This document shows, one piece after another, positions 51,978 through 58,490 of a stretch of DNA of 64,000 bases (position 1 is its first letter; every line of letters starts with the position of its first letter). Under the pieces are notes generated by a model that searched no databases, was not told the DNA's origin, and saw only the letters and a program-made list of their open reading frames with translations. The stretch lies in the NCBI RefSeq assembly GCF_001870435.1, contig NZ_MDDR01000065.1, positions 213,827 through 277,826 of the forward strand, written 5' to 3'. The stretch is from Pseudomonas costantinii (GTDB lineage Bacteria > Pseudomonadota > Gammaproteobacteria > Pseudomonadales > Pseudomonadaceae). Position numbers and translations under genes: made by a program.

Positions 51978-52538
51978 TCAAAAGTATTCCAACTTGAACC
52001 GCACCGCGGCACTGTGAGGCCCAGCTGAGAGCGCCCACCCGTTGCCGACCAAGCGAAGCGTGTAGTGAAGCGTCATGTCGCCATTGACCAGCGGAAGCAG
52101 CGCCATCGGTACACCAGGAACACTCTCCTGACCCGCAGCGTCTTCAATATGCAGAGCCACCCCCTGTGAACTGCCAAAGACAGCAAAAGAGCGCCCTTCT
52201 CTATCGCTGGGCCCCTCAAACGTCACTCGCAGATGCTCCCAATCAGGCAGGTTTTCGCCTGGGCGTGATGGGTCGGGACGACTCAATGTGCAGTTGACCA
52301 AACGCAGCTGGAAGGGATGTGTTTCTCCCCTTGCATTGCGCAACAGCCGACCTATTGGTTGGGGAGTCATCTCAATGGTTTGATCGGCACTGACCGCTTC
52401 CAGCCCACAGGCCGAGTCGACGACCTGTCCTCCTAACGTGACCACCCCATCGCCTTGCGCAGGCGCCTGAGCGACAACACAAGGGCTGATGAACATCGTC
52501 AATGAAGAGGCAATAGCGAGACTTATGAATGTTTTCAC
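51978..52538 (-). CDS. Fimbrial subunit, possible shaft terminator
   Basis: 186 residues. The start is taken as GTG 52538 because GGGAG lies six bases upstream and the product then begins with a clean signal peptide (KTFISLAIASSLTMF). It has the pilin donor strand VTLGGQVVDSACGLEAVSA, the second Cys in LVNCTLSR and a C-terminal VRFKLEYF strand. Its place between major subunit and usher is that of papH/mrpB, whose product ends shaft growth and anchors the fimbria. That role is inferred from order. Confidence 0.82.
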   Translation of the reverse strand: MKTFISLAIASSLTMFISPCVVAQAPAQGDGVVTLGGQVVDSACGLEAVSADQTIEMTPQPIGRLLRNARGETHPFQLRLVNCTLSRPDPSRPGENLPDWEHLRVTFEGPSDREGRSFAVFGSSQGVALHIEDAAGQESVPGVPMALLPLVNGDMTLHYTLRLVGNGWALSAGPHSAAVRFKLEYF

Positions 52539-52591
52539 CTTTATCTCCCGCCAGCTTCCCCCCGCCACTCTAAAAATGGCGGGGGCGAAAC

Positions 52592-53113
52592 TTACTGATA
52601 AGCCAAGGTGAAATTGGTGACTGCGCTGAAACCACCAGGAACGATTGCCCCCGTTGCCGCGCCTTGTACATAAGCACCGAACTCCAACGTGTTATTACCG
52701 GCGGAAAGGGCTTGCGGGGCGGTAGGGACACCCAACTCGATGGGTTTACTGCCATAGGTCACCATGATGCCCACGCCGCCCGCACCACCGATGGTGCCGA
52801 TCGCACCTGGAACAGCGCTGGAAGGCGCGGCCGTGAAGGTAGTGGTCACGGTGTTATCGGTGAGGCCAGTCAAATCGCAGCCTTCAAGTTCGATAAGCAC
52901 ACGTCGTGCTTCAGACTTGCCTCCACTTTGCAGTTGATGTTTTGCGATCGCTCCCAGGTTAACTGTCTGATCGACGGAGTCAGGCTTGATAGAGCAAGCA
53001 CCGGAGTGGACCGAACCCAAAAACGTAACCGTTCCATCGGCCGCATGAGCAACGGACATCGAACCTACCAGCAACCCGATAGACAACAGTGCAGTTTTCA
53101 TTTTGGTTTTCAT
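52592..53113 (-). CDS. Major fimbrial subunit
   Basis: 173 residues with a signal peptide ending SVAHAADG. This is a typical major pilin: donor strand GTVTFLGSVHSGACSI, Cys pair GACSI/EGCDL, Gly/Ala/Thr-rich body (AIGTIGGAGGVGIMV) and C-terminal beta-zipper VTNFTLAYQ. It is the first gene of the operon and so would be expressed most. An internal ATG at 53101 (MKTALLSIG) is an alternative start. The AT-rich 520-base region upstream holds the promoter. Confidence 0.9.
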   Translation of the reverse strand: MKTKMKTALLSIGLLVGSMSVAHAADGTVTFLGSVHSGACSIKPDSVDQTVNLGAIAKHQLQSGGKSEARRVLIELEGCDLTGLTDNTVTTTFTAAPSSAVPGAIGTIGGAGGVGIMVTYGSKPIELGVPTAPQALSAGNNTLEFGAYVQGAATGAIVPGGFSAVTNFTLAYQ

Positions 53114-53430
53114 TTAAAAGTACTCACACATTCATAAATTTCATAAAAAACCCTGACGCGGTAATGCGCAGGACTTATTAAGCAAGCGATGACTGGGTGG
53201 TAACTCCTGATGTGGAAAAATTCGAGTCACTGAGTGAAACGTGAAACGATTTTTCCAATTAATTGCATTGCAAATCAGGAACCCGTTCAAAGCCAGGAAA
53301 TTCTCGCTTTCAAGCTTGAAGATGTAAGCCGGGCGATTCTCTTAATGGCGTAGCTTTGTCACACCTAGACACATAGGAGAATTATGGCAATTTGCCAAAA
53401 CTTTCAAATTAACCGTAAGAAGAGGATTAC

Positions 53431-53484
53431 ATGAGCATTAATGAGAATGTTTTAGTGAAGAATAAGTATGTAAGAAGAGGATGA
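53431..53484 (+). CDS. Possible 17-residue peptide frame
   Basis: ATG at 53431 follows AAGAGGA by six bases and runs MSINENVLVKNKYVRRG to TGA. The frame is short enough to be chance. The strong ribosome site and the repeat of the same leader before the next mini-frame are the only support. Its stop lies inside the second leader copy. Confidence 0.22.
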   Translation: MSINENVLVKNKYVRRG

Positions 53485-53485
53485 C

Positions 53486-53548
53486 ATGCACAAAAAAATA
53501 ACAACATTTACTTGGGTATATCAACTAGCGAATAACAGGAGGGAGTGA
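53486..53548 (+). CDS. Possible 20-residue peptide frame
   Basis: ATG at 53486 begins one base after the stop of the previous mini-frame and follows AAGAGGA. It reads MHKKITTFTWVYQLANNRRE and ends with TGA. It might be a leader peptide or small protein, or only chance. Nothing is known of such a product. Confidence 0.22.
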   Translation: MHKKITTFTWVYQLANNRRE

Positions 53549-53590
53549 AGGATGGGAGACCGTCTGTCGGGAGTCCTTGCCTGACCATCA

Positions 53591-53612
53591 AGATATATCT
53601 TACGTTATATCT
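53591..53612. promoter_or_regulatory. PadR/YqjI-type operator
   Basis: AGATATA (53591-53597) and TATATCT (53606-53612) form a perfect inverted repeat with an 8-base spacer, 24 bases before the PadR start. AT-rich palindromes of this kind are typical PadR sites, so autorepression of the padR-ferric reductase operon is likely. Confidence 0.7.
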
Positions 53613-53635
53613 AGACACACACAGAGGCTCCTACC

Positions 53636-54157
53636 ATGCGAGACCATCCTCACCAGCGTGACGGCTTTGACCCACGCGCCGGCCGCGGTCGCGGCCCCCG
53701 GGTATTTGCACCCGGCGATTTGAAATTGTTGCTGCCGGCATTGATCGCCGAACAGCCCTGCCACGGCTATGACCTGATCCGCCAGATCGAAAGCCTGTTC
53801 GACGGTGCCTACACCCCCAGCCCAGGCGTGATCTACCCGACCCTGACCTTTCTTGAAGAAAGCGATTTGATCCAGGGCGACGCCGATGGTGGAAAAAAAC
53901 GCTACACAATCACCGACGCCGGTCGTCTCTTCTTAAGCGAACAACAAGTGGCCTTGGATGGCGTGCGCATGCGCATCGACGTCAGCAAGCGCTCGTTGCG
54001 TGGCCAGGACCGCCCGCCACAAATCCACGAGGCGGTGCACAACCTGCGCCATGCCCTGCATTCGCACCACGGGCGCTGGAGCCCGGAAGAAATCGTTCGT
54101 GTCGCGGCGCTGCTCAATCGCACCGCTCAAGCCATTGCCGACGGGAAAGACCAATGA
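53636..54157 (+). CDS. PadR-family regulator, YqjI-like
   Basis: 173 residues. The winged helix includes LKLLLPALIAEQPCHGYDLIRQIESLFDG and TPSPGVIYPTLTFLEESDLIQ, the PadR signature. The N-terminus is basic with HPHQRD, a reduced form of the His-rich tail seen in E. coli YqjI, which binds nickel. The C-terminal helical domain would form the dimer. It overlaps by four bases a siderophore-interacting protein gene. In E. coli YqjI represses exactly such a gene (yqjH). A metal-responsive repressor role is therefore likely; the metal is inferred. Confidence 0.85.
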   Translation: MRDHPHQRDGFDPRAGRGRGPRVFAPGDLKLLLPALIAEQPCHGYDLIRQIESLFDGAYTPSPGVIYPTLTFLEESDLIQGDADGGKKRYTITDAGRLFLSEQQVALDGVRMRIDVSKRSLRGQDRPPQIHEAVHNLRHALHSHHGRWSPEEIVRVAALLNRTAQAIADGKDQ

Positions 54158-54921
54158 ATACGCAAGCTATCCACCGCGTTACCCACGAAATCAAACGTCG
54201 TCGCCTGGAGGTTTTACGGGTGGTCGATATCACACCGCGCATGCGCCGCATCACCCTGGGTGGTCCTGAGCTGGCGGGGTTTGTCAGCCTGGGCAGTGAC
54301 GATCACATCAAGCTGCTGTTCCCGCAAAACGCCGCCGAGCAGGCCGCGCTGGAAAGCCCGACGTTCAACATCAAGGGGGATGGTCCGCAACCGGCCATGC
54401 GTGACTACACGCCTCGGCGCTTTGACCTGAGTATCGGTGAGTTGGATATCGACTTTGTGCTGCACGGCGATGGCCCAGCGTCCACCTGGGCCGAACAGGT
54501 GCAGGTCGGCCAGCACTTGTACATCGGTGGGCCACGGGGCTCGATGATCGTGCCGGATATCTTCGACAGTTACCTGTTGATCGGCGATGAAACCGCCCTG
54601 CCCGCCATCGCTCGCCGCCTGGAAGAATTACCGGCGGGGCGCACCGTGTTGGCGGTGATTGAAATCGCCGATGCGGCGGAACGGCAAGTGCTGCAAAGTG
54701 CCGCAGATGTGGACGTGATCTGGGTGGTGCGCGGCCAGGATGACCTGCTCCAAACCGTGCAAAAACTGACACTGCCGAACGGCTCGCTGTACACCTTCGT
54801 CGCGACCGAAACCAAGCTGTCGCGCCAAGTGCGCCGGGTGCTGCTGGACACGCACCAGGTTAACGAAGAGTTCCTCAAGGCCGTCGGTTACTGGCGCGCC
54901 GAGGGCAGTGACGAAGAGTAA
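54154..54921 (+). CDS. Siderophore-interacting ferric reductase (YqjH/ViuB-like)
   Basis: 255 residues of the SIP family: an FAD-binding barrel (VVDITPRMRRITLGGPELAGF, then RDYTPRRFD, the FAD-contact motif) and an NAD(P)H-binding domain starting at SYLLIGDETALPAIARRLEEL. The C-terminus has the family GYWRAEGSDEE ending. These enzymes reduce ferric siderophores or ferric citrate in the cytoplasm to release iron. It is co-transcribed with the PadR regulator. Confidence 0.92.
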   Translation: MNTQAIHRVTHEIKRRRLEVLRVVDITPRMRRITLGGPELAGFVSLGSDDHIKLLFPQNAAEQAALESPTFNIKGDGPQPAMRDYTPRRFDLSIGELDIDFVLHGDGPASTWAEQVQVGQHLYIGGPRGSMIVPDIFDSYLLIGDETALPAIARRLEELPAGRTVLAVIEIADAAERQVLQSAADVDVIWVVRGQDDLLQTVQKLTLPNGSLYTFVATETKLSRQVRRVLLDTHQVNEEFLKAVGYWRAEGSDEE

Positions 54922-54922
54922 G

Positions 54923-55546
54923 TCAACGTCGGGGCTGGATGACTTTATCCAGCCCCACCACCGCCAACGCAATCAACACAAACCCCGCCAAAAGCCCCCC
55001 TGCATTCACAAACACTTGTGGATAACCGAGGGTGTCCACGTCGATAAACGGGTACTGATACTGCCCGAGCAAATGCCCGCGCAGCAGCACATAAGCAAAG
55101 TACACCAGCGGGTAGATCACCCAGGCGCCGATGTGTGCCAGACGCAACGTCCCTTTGGGCACACACCGCCACCAATACACGACAAACAGCAGTGGCATGA
55201 CGTCGTGCAACAACTCGTCAGCGATAAATTGAAAGCCTTCGGGGCTCCACAAATGCCGCAGCAACAGGTTGTAGGCCAGGCTCACCACGATGATGCTCGC
55301 CGCAATCCCACTACTGATGTGGGGCGCCAGGAAAAACCGCTTGGCGGCTGACTCCCGATTGACCAGCGCATAGCTCAGCACCACCACCACCAGGGTGTTG
55401 GTCAGCACGGTGAAGAAACTGAAGAAGTTGATCAACCCGCCCAGCAGGCTGGCGCCGCTGGACCAGCGCGAATAAAAAATCAGGTATTGCTGAATCGCCA
55501 ACCCCACCCAACCGGCCAATGCCGCCACCGCGACAAAGCGCTTCAT
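54923..55546 (-). CDS. Pr6Pr family membrane protein
   Basis: A 207-residue protein with six hydrophobic segments, matching the FAR-17a/Pr6Pr family of integral membrane proteins. Characteristic pieces are the NFFSFFTVLTNTLVVVVLSYAL helix, LLHDVMPLLFVVYWW and YPLVYFAYVLLRG. The biochemical role in bacteria is unknown. It converges on the ferric reductase gene with one base between stops. Confidence 0.82.
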   Translation of the reverse strand: MKRFVAVAALAGWVGLAIQQYLIFYSRWSSGASLLGGLINFFSFFTVLTNTLVVVVLSYALVNRESAAKRFFLAPHISSGIAASIIVVSLAYNLLLRHLWSPEGFQFIADELLHDVMPLLFVVYWWRCVPKGTLRLAHIGAWVIYPLVYFAYVLLRGHLLGQYQYPFIDVDTLGYPQVFVNAGGLLAGFVLIALAVVGLDKVIQPRR

Positions 55547-55550
55547 GGGC

Positions 55551-55784
55551 TCAGTCCTGCGGGCGTTTGGTGCGCATCAGCTTCACATACAAGCCTTCGA
55601 CTTTCTCCCGTGCCCACGGGGTTTTGCGCAAAAACGTCAGGCTCGACTTGATGCTTGGGTCGCTCTTGAAGCAGCGGATATCAATACGCTCGGCCAGGCC
55701 TTCCCATTCGTAATGTTCCACCAGAGTGGTGAGCACGTGTTGCAGGGTCACACCATGGAGCGGGTCGTTGCTTGTCGCGGTCAT
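55551..55784 (-). CDS. VF530-family small DNA-binding-like protein
   Basis: 77 residues, the usual length of the VF530 family. Conserved features: DPLHGVTLQHVLTTLVEHYEWEGLAERI near the start and CFKSDPSIKSSLTFLRKTPWAREKVEGLY. ATG 55784 is chosen because the conserved sequence starts there. Structures of the family are helical and similar to nucleic-acid-binding folds; function is not settled. It precedes the Pr6Pr gene on the same strand by four bases. Confidence 0.87.
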   Translation of the reverse strand: MTATSNDPLHGVTLQHVLTTLVEHYEWEGLAERIDIRCFKSDPSIKSSLTFLRKTPWAREKVEGLYVKLMRTKRPQD

Positions 55785-55908
55785 GCCAGGCCTTTTGCAA
55801 AAAGAGGAAACACAGCCGCGCACCTTAGCCGACGGGGCGTAACGGTGGAAGCACCGCATTGAATATAGACCCTGAGAGAAAGTTCCCCTTTTCAGCGAAA
55901 AAAGAGAT

Positions 55909-55921
55909 GTTATATTGTAAC
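55909..55921. promoter_or_regulatory. Zur-like operator upstream of the zinc receptor gene
   Basis: GTTATATTGTAAC shares the GTTAT-N3-GTAAC form with the box before rpmE2 at 22057-22069. It lies 76 bases before the receptor start and would repress it when zinc is plentiful. Confidence 0.75.
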
Positions 55922-55997
55922 GATACTTATCAAAAGTAACTGATTCGATACCGTTTTAAGCCTTCTCTTCTTTTGCCGTTTTGCCAAGGAATGTCCG

Positions 55998-58016
55998 ATG
56001 TCTCTCTCTTCTCTATGGCGCTTGACCCCGCTTGCCGCCACCCTGCTGATCTGCTCCGAAGCCTACGCCCTTGAGCTGCAACCCCAAGTCATTACCGGCA
56101 ACCCACTGGGCAGCGAACAGCTGGCTTCGCCCACCACCGTGCTGGAAGGCGATGACCTGACCCTGCAACAAAAAGGCAGCCTCGGCGAAACCCTGAACAA
56201 GCAGCCTGGCGTGTCATCTTCATACTTTGGCCCAGGCGCCAGTCGCCCGATCATTCGTGGCCAGGATGGCGACCGTATTCGCATCCTGCGCAACGGTGTG
56301 GGCGCGCTGGACGCCTCGGCGCTGTCCTACGACCACGCGGTGCCGCTGGACCCGATCAACGTCGACCGCATTGAAATTGTGCGTGGCCCGGCGGCTCTGT
56401 TGTATGGCGGCAGTGCCATCGGCGGCGTGGTCAACACCTTCGACAATCGCATCCCCACCGAGGCCATTGAAGGCATCCACGGGGCCGGTGAATTGCGCTA
56501 TGGCGGCGCCGACACCACCCGCAGCAGCGCGGGCAAACTGGAAGCCGGCAACGGTACCTTCGCCTTGCACCTGGACGCCAATGCGCGGGAGTTCAACGAC
56601 CTGAAAATCCCGGGTTATGCGCGCAGCCGCCACGCCCCGGCCACCGAAGACGGCCCTGGCAAAGACGGTCGACTGGGCAACAGCGACGGGCGCCAGGACG
56701 GCGGCGCGGTGGGCGGTTCCTACACCTGGGACGACGGTTATGCAGGCTTGTCCTACAGCAACTACGACAGTAATTACGGCTCGCCTGCCGAGCAGGACGT
56801 GCGCATCCGCATGAAACAGGATCACTACGCCTTTGCGTCCGAGATCCGCAACCTGCAAGGCCCATTCACCTCGGTAAAACTCGATGCGGGCTACACCGAC
56901 TACCAGCACCGCGAAATCGAAGGCGGGGAAACCGGCACCGTCTTCAAGAACAAGGGCTATGAAGCGCGTGTCGAAGCTCGCCACCAGCCGATCGGCCCGT
57001 TCGATGGCGTGGTCGGTGCACAAGTGAGCCGCAACGAGTTCTCGGCCCTGGGCGAAGAAGCCTTCGTGCCACAGACCGACACCAACGCCGGTGCACTGTT
57101 TATTCTCGAAGAAATGCAGGCCACCGAGCGCCTGAAGCTCAGCCTCGGCGGGCGCCTGGAGCACACCAGCATCGACCCGAATGCCAAAGGCAACGCGCGC
57201 TTTGCCAAGGCCGACAAGTCCAATGACTTCACGGCAGGCAGCCTGTCGTCGGGCGCGGTCTACACCCTCACGCCGATCTGGTCCTTGGCGGCGACCCTGG
57301 GCTACACCGAACGCGCACCGACCTTTTACGAGCTGTATGCCAACGGCGTTCATGTCGCCACCAACACCTACGAGCTGGGCGATGCCAACCTGAAGAAAGA
57401 AAAAGCCGTGTCCAGCGACCTGGCCCTGCGCTTTGACAATGGCACCCACAAAGGCAGCTTCGGCGTGTTCTACAGCCGCTTCTCCAATTACATCGGGCTG
57501 CTGGGCACTGGTCGCACGTTGAACGATGAAGGCGAAGAAGATGCAGGCGGTCACCCGGAGTACAAATACTCCGGCGTACGTGCCCGTTTTGCAGGCTTCG
57601 AAGCCCAGGATCACTGGAAGCTCGGCGAAAGCGCCTACGGCAAATTCGCCCTGGAGCTGTCGGGTGACTACACCCGCGCCACCAACCTGGATACCGGCGA
57701 AGCTCTACCGCGCATTGCGCCGCTGCGCTTGAACAGCGGCTTGCTGTGGGAACTGGACCGCTGGCAAGCGCGTATCGATGTAGAACATGCCGCAGGCCAA
57801 GGGCGTGTACCGAATAACGAAAGCGGCACCGACGGCTACACCACATTGGGCGCAAGCGCGGGTTATCACTTCAATGTCGGTGGCAGCCAGTGGTTGGCGT
57901 TTGTGAATGGTGAAAACCTGACCAACCAGACCGTGCGGTATGCCAGTTCGATCCTGCGCGATATCGCACCGGCGCCGGGGCGTAGTGTGCAGTTTGGGGT
58001 GCGCACTACTTTCTAA
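55998..58016 (+). CDS. znuD: TonB-dependent zinc receptor, ZnuD-like
   Basis: 672 residues with a signal peptide (cleavage near EAYALEL). The plug carries the ZnuD-type sequence GASRPIIRGQDGDRIRILRNGVGALDASALSYDHAVPLDPINVDRIEIVRGPAALLYGGSAIGGVVN. The barrel ends with VQFGVRTTF. A His/Asp/Glu-bearing extracellular loop region (about 200-240) could bind metal. ZnuD-type receptors, including P. aeruginosa PA0781, import zinc under Zur control. The Zur-like box upstream agrees. AAGGA precedes the ATG. Confidence 0.9.
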   Translation: MSLSSLWRLTPLAATLLICSEAYALELQPQVITGNPLGSEQLASPTTVLEGDDLTLQQKGSLGETLNKQPGVSSSYFGPGASRPIIRGQDGDRIRILRNGVGALDASALSYDHAVPLDPINVDRIEIVRGPAALLYGGSAIGGVVNTFDNRIPTEAIEGIHGAGELRYGGADTTRSSAGKLEAGNGTFALHLDANAREFNDLKIPGYARSRHAPATEDGPGKDGRLGNSDGRQDGGAVGGSYTWDDGYAGLSYSNYDSNYGSPAEQDVRIRMKQDHYAFASEIRNLQGPFTSVKLDAGYTDYQHREIEGGETGTVFKNKGYEARVEARHQPIGPFDGVVGAQVSRNEFSALGEEAFVPQTDTNAGALFILEEMQATERLKLSLGGRLEHTSIDPNAKGNARFAKADKSNDFTAGSLSSGAVYTLTPIWSLAATLGYTERAPTFYELYANGVHVATNTYELGDANLKKEKAVSSDLALRFDNGTHKGSFGVFYSRFSNYIGLLGTGRTLNDEGEEDAGGHPEYKYSGVRARFAGFEAQDHWKLGESAYGKFALELSGDYTRATNLDTGEALPRIAPLRLNSGLLWELDRWQARIDVEHAAGQGRVPNNESGTDGYTTLGASAGYHFNVGGSQWLAFVNGENLTNQTVRYASSILRDIAPAPGRSVQFGVRTTF

Positions 58017-58034
58017 CTGCCAATCGGTTCCCCT

Positions 58035-58142
58035 GTGGCGAGCGGGCTTACCCCGCGTTGGGCTGCGAAGCAGCCCTAAAAGATCACCGCGCTGTGTCAG
58101 ACATAGCGCGGTGCCTGAAATAGGGGCAAGCCCGCTCGACAC
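58035..58142. repeat. REPIN (paired REP sequences)
   Basis: GTGGCGAGCGGGCTTACCCC at the left and the reverse complement of GTGTCGAGCGGGCTTGCCCC at the right are inverted REP sequences. Between them are GC-rich palindromes (GGGCTGC/GCAGCCC and CACCGCGCT/AGCGCGGTG). This is the doublet form known as a REPIN in P. fluorescens, a non-autonomous element mobilised by RAYT transposases. No rayt gene is in the window. Confidence 0.88.
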
Positions 58143-58370
58143 ATGGAACCCACTCACACCCGCTTCCAGCAGCGACGTTCTGTCACTGTTACCAAATCCG
58201 AAATGATGCATCTTGCGATTTGCGCTTTCTCTTGGCGCGTCTGCGCTTTATCCTTGCCGGCAACAAACTGAAACGTTTCACGCCCCGGTCGACCCTATCT
58301 TGCCGATGACTCCTACCTGCAAAGACAGCGCTGTCTCACACCCAACTGCGCCTGAGGATAAATCGCCCGC

Positions 58371-58395
58371 CTGTGGATAACCCGGTTATCCACAG
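58371..58395. promoter_or_regulatory. Palindrome of two exact DnaA boxes upstream of gcd
   Basis: TGTGGATAA (58372-58380) and TTATCCACA (58386-58394) are both exact matches to the strict DnaA box, facing each other across CCCGG. With the flanking C and G the palindrome has 12-base perfect arms. It lies about 100 bases before the gcd start. The REPIN, this palindrome and the gcd promoter fill the 58017-58490 gap. Confidence 0.75.
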
Positions 58396-58490
58396 AAAAA
58401 CCCAAATAACGCTGAACCAAGCCCGCGCCGAATCGTCATCTACAGTGAAGCACGGGGTTACATAATTCCAACGTCACGGAGAAACACACT

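Larger units (their letters stand above)
53114..53635. other. AT-rich divergent regulatory region with two mini-frames
   Basis: This region of about 520 bases separates the fimbrial operon and the PadR gene and is much richer in A+T than its neighbours. It contains a near-perfect 19-base direct repeat (53415-53433 and 53470-53488, one mismatch) built on AAGAAGAGGA. Each copy runs into an ATG opening a very short frame. The PadR operator is at its right end. No longer gene is visible. Confidence 0.6.

Noticed and set aside
56220..57614. A 464-codon minus-strand frame opposite the zinc receptor
   Set aside because: Antisense shadow with Val/Gly/Ala-rich translation; the plus-strand frame is a complete TonB receptor.
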